64,000 bases of DNA from Polynucleobacter brandtiae. GTDB lineage: Bacteria > Pseudomonadota > Gammaproteobacteria > Burkholderiales > Burkholderiaceae. Positions 32,986 to 41,350 of this stretch are shown piece by piece; position 1 is the stretch's first letter, and each line of letters opens with the position of its first letter. The translations under genes were made by a program, and so were the position numbers. The stretch covers positions 1 through 64,000 of the forward strand of contig NZ_PGTX01000002.1 of assembly GCF_002797575.1 (NCBI RefSeq), read 5' to 3'. Under the pieces are notes generated by a model that saw nothing but the letters and a program-made list of their open reading frames with translations, was not told where the DNA came from and made no database searches.

Positions 32986-33795
32986 TTAGATGGCCCCACG
33001 GTGTACATTAAATCCATTGAATGACTGCTGAACGGGCATCAATTCCATCAAATTAATATTCATATGGCTTGGTAAGTTTGCTGACCAAAAAATAGCCTCT
33101 GCTACATCATCCGCACTGAGTGCCTGAACGCCGCTATACACCTTATCTGCTTTATCGTCATCACCCTTAAAGCGAACATGAGAGAACTCCGTACCAGAGC
33201 ACATGCCAGGCTCGACACAAGTTACACGGACTGGCGTCCCAATGAGATCTGCCCTTAAATTTAAACTAAATTGATGCACAAAAGCTTTCGTTCCACCATA
33301 AACATTGCCACCAGGGTAGGGGTAATTAGCTGCGACTGATCCCAGATTAATGACATGCCCTTGTTTGCGCTCAACCATGCCAGGCAAAAATGCCCGCGTC
33401 ATGTGGACTAAGCCTTTGATGTTGGTATCGATCATCCGATCCCAATCAGATAATATTGCTTGGTGCGCAGGCTCTAAGCCTAAGGCTAATCCGGCGTTAT
33501 TGACCAGAATCGTCACACCAGCAAACTCAGCAGGCAAGCTTGCCGCCAATGGATCTACCTGCTTACTATCGCAAACATCGACCGATAAAGTCAGTAATTT
33601 ATTCTGTTGCGCTGTAGGAAGTGAAACCCTGAGAGCCTCTAAGCGCTCCACTCTCCTACCCAGAGCAATGACCCGATGGCCGCTAGCCAAAAATCGTCGT
33701 GCAGTGGCTTCACCAAATCCAGCTGTTGCGCCAGTGACTAACACGGTATGTTCTGAATTTTCCGATTGTTTCGATTGTTCCGCGTGTTCCATCAT
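32986..33795 (-). CDS. short-chain dehydrogenase (YdfG-like)
   Basis: A 269-residue SDR: TGATAGFGEATARRFLASGH (cofactor loop), ALGRRVERLE (Arg after the second strand suggests NADP), NNAG, catalytic Ser in NLGSVA and YGGTK. The TGATAGFGEA signature and C-terminal half resemble YdfG, the NADP-dependent 3-hydroxy acid dehydrogenase/malonic semialdehyde reductase. A TGGAG site eight bases before the first ATG supports the start. It is 61 bases beyond the MBL gene start, so possibly distal in a separate unit. Substrate inferred only. Confidence 0.8.
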   Translation of the reverse strand: MMEHAEQSKQSENSEHTVLVTGATAGFGEATARRFLASGHRVIALGRRVERLEALRVSLPTAQQNKLLTLSVDVCDSKQVDPLAASLPAEFAGVTILVNNAGLALGLEPAHQAILSDWDRMIDTNIKGLVHMTRAFLPGMVERKQGHVINLGSVAANYPYPGGNVYGGTKAFVHQFSLNLRADLIGTPVRVTCVEPGMCSGTEFSHVRFKGDDDKADKVYSGVQALSADDVAEAIFWSANLPSHMNINLMELMPVQQSFNGFNVHRGAI

Positions 33796-33856
33796 TTCGT
33801 ATACTCCATCTATTGACTGTCTTTTCTGATGTATTTTTCTTAACTGATTTTAATCT

Positions 33857-34795
33857 TTAGTCTAGATTGACTAAATAACCCTGCTCAATCTTAGCGGCAT
33901 TAGACTTTACTAAAGCTTGAGGCAGCCATTCCTGTAATTCTTCTTCAGTCATATTAAGCTGCTGTTGAATATGACTGAATATTGGTGTTCTAGAGATCCA
34001 ATGCTGCACTTGTGCCATCTGCATACTGCGCCACTCTAGTAACTTATATTTCAACAACACCTTAGCGCCATGACGCGCATTTCTGTCGGGATTGCTGGAC
34101 AGATAATCTAAGCGTGACTTTGCGGTAGTGATTGATTCTTGGACATTAGTGAATGGTTTACCGTGCCCGGGAATGACTAGCGATACTGCTAAGCCCTCAA
34201 TCAATTCCAATGTTTTAACAACCTCTTCAAAACCACCCTCACCCCAGAGCTCCGGAAAGATTACCCCAAAGCCATTCTCCCAAAGGGCATCGGCTGAAAT
34301 CAGCATTTGATGATCTGCTTGATAGAGCATCACCGAATGGTGATCATGTCCTGGGGCTCCTAATATCTGCCACAGATAAGAACCCAAAACGATAGTCTCG
34401 CCGGGTACTAAAAGTCCTTGATAAGAAAACCTCGGGCATACCTGTCCTAAAGTTTGATAGCTTAATAAATCCTCATCCCAATGTTGGACGGCAGTTGCCT
34501 CTGAAACAGGGATCATGATGTCACAGCTAAATTTCTCAACGAGCGCTGCATTGCCACCACAATGATCGGAATGTAAATGCGTATTAACAATGGTATTGAG
34601 CGTTGACAAGTGATGCCGCTCTAGCGCTTTAGCTACTAAATCGATTGTCAACTGCTGATGAGCGCAGTATCCAGAATCTACCAGCGCTACATTGTGATCA
34701 TCATATAAAAAAATATTATTGGCAGACAACCAGCCTCGCTCAAAGATATCAATCCCCGGCGGAAGTAAGTAGTCTCCAATACGCCTTTGTGTCAT
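33857..34795 (-). CDS. metallo-beta-lactamase-fold hydrolase
   Basis: A 312-residue MBL-fold protein with the di-zinc motif NTHLHSDHCGG (HxHxDH), a further His in GAPGHDHHSVM, Asp in ISADALWENGFG and a final His in VIPGHGKPFT. It has no signal peptide and a C-terminal helical extension (about residues 230-312). Substrate unknown; hydrolase or lyase acting on an ester or thioester is likely. Its ATG lies two bases past the lipocalin stop, placing it in the msrP-msrQ-lipocalin transcription unit. Confidence 0.8.
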   Translation of the reverse strand: MTQRRIGDYLLPPGIDIFERGWLSANNIFLYDDHNVALVDSGYCAHQQLTIDLVAKALERHHLSTLNTIVNTHLHSDHCGGNAALVEKFSCDIMIPVSEATAVQHWDEDLLSYQTLGQVCPRFSYQGLLVPGETIVLGSYLWQILGAPGHDHHSVMLYQADHQMLISADALWENGFGVIFPELWGEGGFEEVVKTLELIEGLAVSLVIPGHGKPFTNVQESITTAKSRLDYLSSNPDRNARHGAKVLLKYKLLEWRSMQMAQVQHWISRTPIFSHIQQQLNMTEEELQEWLPQALVKSNAAKIEQGYLVNLD

Positions 34796-34796
34796 G

Positions 34797-35387
34797 CTAA
34801 TTCTTTTGGGGTGTCAGCTCAAGTTTGCTGACATCAAATTGCTGCTGCTTCAAGCGCTGCAATAGATCGCTGTAAACTTTAGGATCTATTTGCGGCGTTC
34901 TCGAGAGCACCCAAAGATACTCTCTTTGAGGATCACTGACTGCTGCTAGCTGATACTGGGCATCCAAATCAATAATCCAATAATCGCCCCACACAAAAGG
35001 TAAAAACGAGAGCCACTCTGGCGCAAATCGCACTTGGAGCTTAGGTGAACCTGGCGCCCCAATCTGGCGTGCCGCACCAATGGCTTGGGATGTTTCGCCA
35101 TTGGCTATTTGGCAGCTATTGAGCACCTGTAGATTTCCATCCATCTTTGTGGAGTAAATTGCTTTCGTATTGCTCGTGCACTTTTTCTGAAACCAATTCG
35201 GAAATTTTGCTATTTCATACCAAGTTCCTAAATAGCGCGGGACATCGAGCGTAGTGATTGTTTTTACTGCCATCGCTTCCCCCAACTGAGCATTGGCTTG
35301 TGCGCTCACCTGCATTGGGCTCAAAGCGAGTGTCGTCAATCCTAAATAAATCGTCAGGAAAATATTTACTTGAAGTAATTTAAGCAT
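34797..35387 (-). CDS. blc: bacterial lipocalin (Blc-like)
   Basis: A 196-residue lipocalin with an N-terminal signal segment (LLQVNIFLTIYLGLTTLALS) and the conserved motif YLGTWYEIAKFPNWFQKKC, followed by YWIIDLDAQYQLAAVSDP and the Blc C-terminal LWVLSRTPQID. Blc proteins bind lysophospholipids or fatty acids at the outer membrane under stress. No clear lipobox cysteine is visible, so it may be soluble rather than a lipoprotein. It overlaps the msrQ stop by eight bases, suggesting co-regulation with periplasmic methionine repair. Confidence 0.85.
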   Translation of the reverse strand: MLKLLQVNIFLTIYLGLTTLALSPMQVSAQANAQLGEAMAVKTITTLDVPRYLGTWYEIAKFPNWFQKKCTSNTKAIYSTKMDGNLQVLNSCQIANGETSQAIGAARQIGAPGSPKLQVRFAPEWLSFLPFVWGDYWIIDLDAQYQLAAVSDPQREYLWVLSRTPQIDPKVYSDLLQRLKQQQFDVSKLELTPQKN

Positions 35388-35982
35388 GTTTATTCAAACG
35401 CAAGCGATTGCGTATATAGGGAATCCGACAACATAAGAGTAAGAACAAAATAACCCCATAAATACTTGCTGATTCAAAATCATTCTTACCCGCCTTATGC
35501 CACCAATAATGCAGCATTACCGTACAGGCAATCACATAAATCAATCGATGCAATGTAGACCAGCGCCGCTTTAGAAAACGTTGTGACCAGTGATTAGAAG
35601 TCATTGCTAGTGGGGTGAGCATCACTAAACTAATAAATCCCATCGTAATAAAGGGCCTCTCCACCACATCACTCCACATCTGGGAAAGATCAAAGTCTTG
35701 ATCCAACCACAGCCATATACCAAAGTGTAGGAAAGCATAGAAGAAGCTAAAAAGCCCTAACATTCTGCGATAACGAACCCAGGCTACTGAATTACTGATG
35801 AGGCGTAAGGGCGTCATCGTCAAGGTCAAACATAAAAATACCAAAGCCCAAGTGCCTGTGGAGCGAGTAATGAACTCAATGGGATTGGCGCCCAAGTCAC
35901 CTACCCACCCAAGACATATCAAGCGACCTAAAGGAATCAATGCCGCAAGAAAAATAAGAGGCTTCATCAAATACACAATCAC
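35380..35982 (-). CDS. msrQ: heme-binding membrane subunit of the MsrPQ methionine sulfoxide reductase
   Basis: A 200-residue YedZ/MsrQ protein with six hydrophobic helices and the ferric-reductase-like core: GTWALVFLCLTLTMTPL, RRMLGLFSFFYAFLHF (heme His), RWSTLHRLIYVIACTVMLHY (heme His pair). It passes quinol electrons to MsrP in the periplasm. It follows msrP by nine bases and overlaps the lipocalin start. Confidence 0.93.
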   Translation of the reverse strand: MIVYLMKPLIFLAALIPLGRLICLGWVGDLGANPIEFITRSTGTWALVFLCLTLTMTPLRLISNSVAWVRYRRMLGLFSFFYAFLHFGIWLWLDQDFDLSQMWSDVVERPFITMGFISLVMLTPLAMTSNHWSQRFLKRRWSTLHRLIYVIACTVMLHYWWHKAGKNDFESASIYGVILFLLLCCRIPYIRNRLRLNKHA

Positions 35983-35991
35983 GCTACTGAC

Positions 35992-36954
35992 TTAATAAAA
36001 TTTCTTCAAGTCCATACCGGAGTACATACTTGCCACCTGATCCGCGTATCCATTAAACATTTCTGTTTTGATTTTTGGTGCAAACATGCCCTTAGGATCC
36101 CCGATCCGACGTTCGCTAGCCTGGCTCCAACGTGGATGGTTGACTAATGGGTTTACATTGGAATAGAAACCATATTCACGGGCATCAAACTGACTCCAAC
36201 TAGTCTTAGGCATCTCTTCAGTCAGACGAATTTTGACAATCGACTTGGCACTTTTAAAGCCATACTTCCAGGGCACTACAATCCGCACCGGAGCGCCATT
36301 TTGTTTAGGCAAGACTTCGCCATAAAGGCCGAAGGTTAAGAGCGTTAGGGGATTCATTGCCTCATCTAAACGCAGGCCCTCGCGATAAGGCCACTCAATG
36401 ATTTGACTCCGTAAGCCTGGCATTTGCTTACGGTCTGCGAGAGAAATAAATTCAACATATTTTGCTGAGCCCAAAGGCTCAACGTGACTGAGTAACTTAG
36501 ATAAAGAATAGCCATCCCAAGGAATGACCATAGACCAACCTTCGACACAGCGCATCCGATAAATACGCTCTTCCATAGGGGCTAATTTCAGTAGGGCATC
36601 GATATCCAAGGTGACCGGTTTTTTGACCAAACCCTCAATCGTGACGGTCCATGGCCTGGTTTGCAAGCTTCCCGCATTGGCAGCTGGGTCGGCCTTATCT
36701 GTTCCAAACTCGTAAAAGTTATTGTAGGTAGTAATATTTTTATAACTCGTTAAGTCATCCCTCGCCGCAAAGTTAGGATTTAGTGTGGCAGGTAACTTTT
36801 GGCCACCATTGGCTAATGCCTCTCGAGAAAACCAAGGGGCAAGTGCTAAACCAAAAGCTCCCGCTGCGGCTGACTTGATGAGTGTGCGTCGATTATCAAA
36901 CACTGCCTTAGGGGTAATATCACTGGCTAGTAATTTATGGTCATATTGACTCAT
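35992..36954 (-). CDS. msrP: periplasmic molybdenum methionine sulfoxide reductase catalytic subunit
   Basis: A 320-residue MsrP/YedY enzyme. The N-terminus has a twin-arginine signal ([20 protein letters not shown]), so it is exported folded with its molybdopterin. The cofactor-binding core contains [18 protein letters not shown] with the Mo-ligand Cys, and later [17 protein letters not shown]. It repairs oxidised methionines in periplasmic proteins with MsrQ. It heads a transcription unit msrP-msrQ-lipocalin-MBL hydrolase. Confidence 0.95.
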   Translation of the reverse strand: MSQYDHKLLASDITPKAVFDNRRTLIKSAAAGAFGLALAPWFSREALANGGQKLPATLNPNFAARDDLTSYKNITTYNNFYEFGTDKADPAANAGSLQTRPWTVTIEGLVKKPVTLDIDALLKLAPMEERIYRMRCVEGWSMVIPWDGYSLSKLLSHVEPLGSAKYVEFISLADRKQMPGLRSQIIEWPYREGLRLDEAMNPLTLLTFGLYGEVLPKQNGAPVRIVVPWKYGFKSAKSIVKIRLTEEMPKTSWSQFDAREYGFYSNVNPLVNHPRWSQASERRIGDPKGMFAPKIKTEMFNGYADQVASMYSGMDLKKFY

Positions 36955-37133
36955 ATAAGAACCTCTTAGATGAAAGGAAAAAGGAAAGCTATATAAATAG
37001 GCCTAAGTCATTACTTTACTACCGTTGTGAGCCAGATAAGCAGGTTCGATTAAAAGCGGTCTAATTAAGGTCAACGCCTTATTTTTTGAGCTCAAGCCCT
37101 TTTTAACGAAGACTTTCTTTATAGATATAAGAT

Positions 37134-37159
37134 CTGCAAATCATACCGATGATTTGCAG
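37134..37159 (-). terminator. hairpin after the tetronate operon
   Basis: CTGCAAATCAT, loop ACCG, ATGATTTGCAG: a perfect 11-base-pair stem 49 bases after the otnC stop. The following T content is only moderate, so it may be a weak terminator or an operator-like palindrome for msrP upstream. Confidence 0.55.
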
Positions 37160-37207
37160 CTCGTTTACATAAACTGAGAATTTTCTAGGCGTAAGTTCTT
37201 CTAAAAT

Positions 37208-37864
37208 CTACCACTTGGCATCAAATTGATCCCGCAGTTCTTGAATTTGAATATCGGTTAGCAATGATGGTTTAGTCATTAAATACAAACGTGCTGTTTC
37301 CTCTAGCTCCTCCAAAACAGCACTTGCTTTTGAAAGGCTATGGTGCCATACATTCGGACCCAGTCGTTCTAGCATCACAGCCTGAATCGGAGTATTTTTC
37401 GCCTGCATTTCCTTGACCTTTAAGGCAATTAATTCGCCGACCTTGGGATCTCCTGGCCGATGGTAGGGAATGAGCGGAACATGTCCTACTTTCATGACAT
37501 AGTAAGGCGTTATCGGCGGCACAATATTATCCGGACTCCAAACCCCACTTAGCGTCAACGCTACTAAATGCGTACAGTGGCTATGAATAACGCAGTGTGC
37601 AGTAGGATCTGCCGCATAAATAGAGCGATGCAGATTTAAAGTTTTTGATGCCTTATCTCCGCTAATTTGAGCTCCATTCATATCAACTTTAGCCAAAGTG
37701 TTGGGATCCATGCTTCCAAGGCAGGCATCTGTCGGAGTAATCAAATAACCATCGTTTTCAGGTAGCCGAACACTAATATTGCCTACCGTAGCGTGTGCAT
37801 AACCGCGCTGATAAAGAGATAAACCCACTCTACAGATTTCATCTCTTAAGATAGATTCAGTCAT
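37208..37864 (-). CDS. otnC: 3-oxo-tetronate 4-phosphate decarboxylase (class II aldolase family)
   Basis: A 218-residue class II aldolase/adducin-fold protein with GNISVR near the N-terminus, HRSIYAADPTAHCVIHSHC (zinc His pair) and the C-terminal LERLGPNVWHHSLSKA. Its adjacency to OtnK and LtnD identifies it as OtnC, which converts 3-oxo-tetronate 4-phosphate to dihydroxyacetone phosphate and CO2. Start ATG 37864 overlaps the OtnK stop by eight bases; the upstream extension in the same frame runs through otnK. Confidence 0.85.
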   Translation of the reverse strand: MTESILRDEICRVGLSLYQRGYAHATVGNISVRLPENDGYLITPTDACLGSMDPNTLAKVDMNGAQISGDKASKTLNLHRSIYAADPTAHCVIHSHCTHLVALTLSGVWSPDNIVPPITPYYVMKVGHVPLIPYHRPGDPKVGELIALKVKEMQAKNTPIQAVMLERLGPNVWHHSLSKASAVLEELEETARLYLMTKPSLLTDIQIQELRDQFDAKW

Positions 37865-39146
37865 TAAGCCTCCTAAAGGCATTCTCAAAAAAATCTGCAC
37901 CCCCAAAATTGCCTGATTTCAAAGCAATATGAATCTGCTCACCATTCACTACTGCAGAAGTCCAAGGAACACCAGGGGCAATCTGCGGACCGATATTCAT
38001 TTGGTCAATTTTCAAAGCTTTGATCACTGCGCCAGAAGTCTCTCCACCAGCAATAACAAGTTGCCGAATGCCAATTTCCACAAGCTGAACAGCAATTTGA
38101 GCAAGAGTCATTTCCACTAAAAGTCCTGCGCGATCAATGCCGATCTTAGTCTGCACCTGCGCTACCTCTTCAGGTTGAGCGGTAGCGTAAAAGAGTAGGG
38201 GTCGTTGCCCAATAAATGACTGCGCCCAAGTAATCGCCTGACGCACTACGTCTTCGCCCGTATCAAGCGCAAATGGATCTATGCAGAAACAAGGATTACC
38301 TGCCTTTCTAAAATGATCAACCTGACTATTGGTAGCAAGGGAGCAGCTACCCGCAAGAATCGCCTGATAACCCTTAGCCTGCTTTAGAAAGCCATCACTA
38401 GAGGCTTCATTTGATTGCCCTAAACCCCAATTTCTTGGTAATCCAATCGCTACCCCAGAGCCCGCAGTAATCAAAGGCATATTCGCGATTGCAGAACCAA
38501 TAAAATGCAGATCCTGGTTAGAAAGAACATCTAAAACTGCAATTTCAACACCTTCAGACTGAAGGCTCGAAAACTTGCTAGAAATCGCTTCAGCCCCTTT
38601 TGATATCGTCTCATAGTCTACAAGACCTACTTTACGATTAGTTTGAGATTGCAATACGCGCACTAAATTAGAGTCGGTCATTGGTGTCAGAGGGTGGTTT
38701 TTCATGCCACTATCTGACAGCAATTCATTGCCTACAAATAAGTGCCCCCGATATATTGTTCTTGCAGCCTCTGGAAATGCTGGGCATGCAATAGTAAATT
38801 TACTATTTAGCGCTGTAAGTAATGCGTCAATAACAGGCCCAATATTACCCTCTTTAGTAGAATCAAAAGTTGAGCAGTACTTGAAATAAATTTGTTGAAC
38901 ACCTTGAGATTGCAACCAAGATAGTACTTCTAGCGATTGTGTAATGGCATCATCTTTAGATATAGTGCGAGACTTTAATGCGACTACGATCGCATCTGCA
39001 TCAAGTAAAACCTTTGAATCCCGAGGAATGCCAATGGTTTGCACCGTACTCATTCCACCTCTGACTAAATTATTAGCCAAATCAGTTGCGCCAGTAAAGT
39101 CATCGGCAATACAGCCCAATAAAGGCTTTCTCAATAAACTTGTCAT
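37857..39146 (-). CDS. otnK: 3-oxo-tetronate 4-kinase (four-carbon acid sugar kinase family)
   Basis: A 429-residue kinase of the DUF1537 family: GCIADDFTGATDLANNLVRG at the N-terminus (substrate loop with DDFTGA), YFKYCSTFDSTKEGNIGPV, and the C-terminal nucleotide-binding part VIAGGETSGAV and LKSGNFGGADFF. It phosphorylates 3-oxo-tetronate at O4. Its ATG overlaps the dehydrogenase stop by four bases (ATGA). Confidence 0.88.
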   Translation of the reverse strand: MTSLLRKPLLGCIADDFTGATDLANNLVRGGMSTVQTIGIPRDSKVLLDADAIVVALKSRTISKDDAITQSLEVLSWLQSQGVQQIYFKYCSTFDSTKEGNIGPVIDALLTALNSKFTIACPAFPEAARTIYRGHLFVGNELLSDSGMKNHPLTPMTDSNLVRVLQSQTNRKVGLVDYETISKGAEAISSKFSSLQSEGVEIAVLDVLSNQDLHFIGSAIANMPLITAGSGVAIGLPRNWGLGQSNEASSDGFLKQAKGYQAILAGSCSLATNSQVDHFRKAGNPCFCIDPFALDTGEDVVRQAITWAQSFIGQRPLLFYATAQPEEVAQVQTKIGIDRAGLLVEMTLAQIAVQLVEIGIRQLVIAGGETSGAVIKALKIDQMNIGPQIAPGVPWTSAVVNGEQIHIALKSGNFGGADFFENAFRRLND

Positions 39147-40036
39147 TTCTTTTTCGGCAAAGTAATACCAGGGAAAATCTTTATTACAGCCGAATCATCT
39201 TCTCGTCCAAAGCCTGAAGCAGATGCTTGCATAAACATTTGATGTGCTGTAGATGAGAGAGGTAAAGGAAACTTACTGGCTCTCGCTGTATCCAAGACCA
39301 AACCTAAATCTTTTACAAATATATCAACCGCTGATAGAGGCGTGTAATCATCGGCCAAGACATGCGCCATTCGATTCTCAAACATCCAGCTATTGCCAGC
39401 ACTATTAGTAATCACTTCATAAAGAGCCTCTGCAGAAACTCCTTCACGCAACCCAAGTGCCATAGCCTCTGCAGCTGCAGCAATATGCACCCCTGCCAAT
39501 AACTGATTGATGATCTTTACTTGACTTCCAGCGCCAGCTTTATCCCCTAACTTATAAACTTTGGCAGCCATCGCTTCCAATGCCTCACCCACCTTTGCAT
39601 ACGATTGTGGCGATCCAGAACTCATGATTGTCATCTGCGCATTTGCAGCTTTAGCTGATCCGCCTGAGATCGGTGAATCCAAATACAGAATTTCTAAGTC
39701 ACTTAACCGCTTTTCAAGGGAGATTGACCAGTTGGGATCAACTGTTGAGCACATGACAAAAGCGCTGCCCTTAGCCATAGCCCTTGCAGCTCCATTTTGA
39801 CCAAATAAGACTTCTTCAGTTTGCTCTGCATTCACAACAACACTGACAACAACATCTACTTGTTTCGCCAGCTCTGCTGGTGAATCATGTGCAACCCCAC
39901 CTTGCCTTGCAAAAGCATCCGCTATCTCTTTACGGGTATCACAGACATGAACTTCATACCCTGCTCGCCTCAAAGACCCTGCCATGCCAAGACCCATGGC
40001 ACCAAGGCCTATTAATCCAATCTTTTTATTAATCAT
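39143..40036 (-). CDS. ltnD: L-threonate dehydrogenase-like 3-hydroxyacid dehydrogenase
   Basis: A 297-residue HIBADH-family enzyme with GLIGLGAMGLGMAGSLRRAG (Rossmann loop), the substrate motif DSPISGGSAKAANAQMT and catalytic Lys in GSQVKIINQLL. Within a tetronate operon it is most likely LtnD, oxidising L-threonate to 2-oxo-tetronate with NAD. D-erythronate or another four-carbon acid is possible. It is followed at a four-base overlap by otnK; an isomerase gene (otnI) usually found with these is not present here. Confidence 0.8.
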   Translation of the reverse strand: MINKKIGLIGLGAMGLGMAGSLRRAGYEVHVCDTRKEIADAFARQGGVAHDSPAELAKQVDVVVSVVVNAEQTEEVLFGQNGAARAMAKGSAFVMCSTVDPNWSISLEKRLSDLEILYLDSPISGGSAKAANAQMTIMSSGSPQSYAKVGEALEAMAAKVYKLGDKAGAGSQVKIINQLLAGVHIAAAAEAMALGLREGVSAEALYEVITNSAGNSWMFENRMAHVLADDYTPLSAVDIFVKDLGLVLDTARASKFPLPLSSTAHQMFMQASASGFGREDDSAVIKIFPGITLPKKK

Positions 40037-40116
40037 TACTTGCCTAATTTGAAATATCTACTATGTATCGCACACTATATTGGGGGCATTTACAGCACTG
40101 AACTAAGAAAGCCTAT

Positions 40117-41082
40117 TCAATCCAATTGGATTTTTGCGTAATTGACCACTTTTTTCCAGCGCTCTGAATCTACCCGCATAAATTCAGCTGTTTGTGCTGT
40201 GTTTAAATAATCAACTGAAGCGCCTAACTTAGTAATAGAGTCTATAAAATTTTTCTGAGATGACACTTTTTCAATCGCATTTTGAAGCCGGGCATTTACT
40301 TCTGGTGGAGTCCCCTTAGGAACAGCCAATCCAAACCATGCGGAGACTGAAAACCCTGGATAACCCGCCTCTTGCATTGTTGGTGTGTCTGGTAAGGCTG
40401 CACTCCTTTTTGCAGTAGTTACTGCAAGCGCCTTCAACTTACCAGCTTTAATGTGCCCTAAAGCAGGAGGTAAGTTATCGTACATAAAATCAACTTCTTT
40501 AGACATCAGAGCTACGTTTGCTAATGCTGATCCACGATACGGAATATGCACGATATAAATTCCTGCCTGATTCTTCAATAGCTCAGCACTTAAATGCAAT
40601 GATGTTCCATTGCCATTGGAGGCGTAATTCAGGTTGCCCGGATTTGTCTTAGCTCTTTTAACTAAGTCAGCTACAGTGTTTATTCCAGACTCCGGATTTA
40701 CAAGCAACACATTTGGTAATTCACCAAAAATTGACAAAGTTTGAATATCGCCTGGTGTGTAGGGTAGATTTTTGTAAAGCGCTGGACTAATAGTCAGTGG
40801 TGCCGAGGCCATCAATAACGTGTATCCGTCTGCGGGCGCCTTTGCAACTTCAGCCGCACCTAGGTTTCCTCCTGCACCTGGTTTGTTGTCAACAATGACC
40901 GCTTGATTTAACTCTTTTGATAGCGGAGCTGCAACCAACCTCGCTACCGTATCTATCAGGCCACCAGGGGGAAATGGCACAACCAATTTAATTGCTTTAC
41001 TTGGATAGGATTGAGAAAAGGCATTTGCCGTGCATAAAACCGAAAATGCACTAATAACAATAAGTTTTAAAATGCGAGACAT
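40117..41082 (-). CDS. Bug-family substrate-binding protein of the tetronate operon
   Basis: A 321-residue periplasmic binding protein with signal peptide (LIVISAFSVLCTANAFS) and the Bug landmarks YPSKAIKLVVPFPPGGLIDT, VDNKPGAGGNLGAAEVAKA, YASNGNGTSLHLSAELL and HIPYRGSALANVALM. It is about as long as the Bug protein at 11.4 kb but clearly distinct. Being first in the operon with ltnD, otnK and otnC, it probably binds L-threonate or a similar four-carbon sugar acid. The TctAB membrane partners are not in the window. Confidence 0.85.
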   Translation of the reverse strand: MSRILKLIVISAFSVLCTANAFSQSYPSKAIKLVVPFPPGGLIDTVARLVAAPLSKELNQAVIVDNKPGAGGNLGAAEVAKAPADGYTLLMASAPLTISPALYKNLPYTPGDIQTLSIFGELPNVLLVNPESGINTVADLVKRAKTNPGNLNYASNGNGTSLHLSAELLKNQAGIYIVHIPYRGSALANVALMSKEVDFMYDNLPPALGHIKAGKLKALAVTTAKRSAALPDTPTMQEAGYPGFSVSAWFGLAVPKGTPPEVNARLQNAIEKVSSQKNFIDSITKLGASVDYLNTAQTAEFMRVDSERWKKVVNYAKIQLD

Positions 41083-41293
41083 ATTTCCCCCAAAAATTGA
41101 GATTCAAGATAGCAAGTTTATTTAAGTGACTATTTAAAGTAATGTTTGCCATCATAACAATTTTTGTGAATTTCAATTGCGCCTACTTTTACAAACATTT
41201 TTTACAAGTACGGGCCCCTATTGACCAGGTTGACTTTAAGGTAATTACAATCCAATTGATCAGTTTCATTGACAACACAGAGAGATGAGTACT

Positions 41294-41324
41294 AAAAAGG
41301 CAAACACGCAGGTTTGCCTTTTTT
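41294..41324 (-). terminator. terminator after isocitrate dehydrogenase
   Basis: AAAAAGGCAAAC, loop ACGCAG, GTTTGCCTTTTT: a 12-base-pair stem with T runs in both directions, 27 bases after the icd stop. Confidence 0.9.
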
Positions 41325-41350
41325 ATGATGCCAATGCGGTTTTTTCGGAG

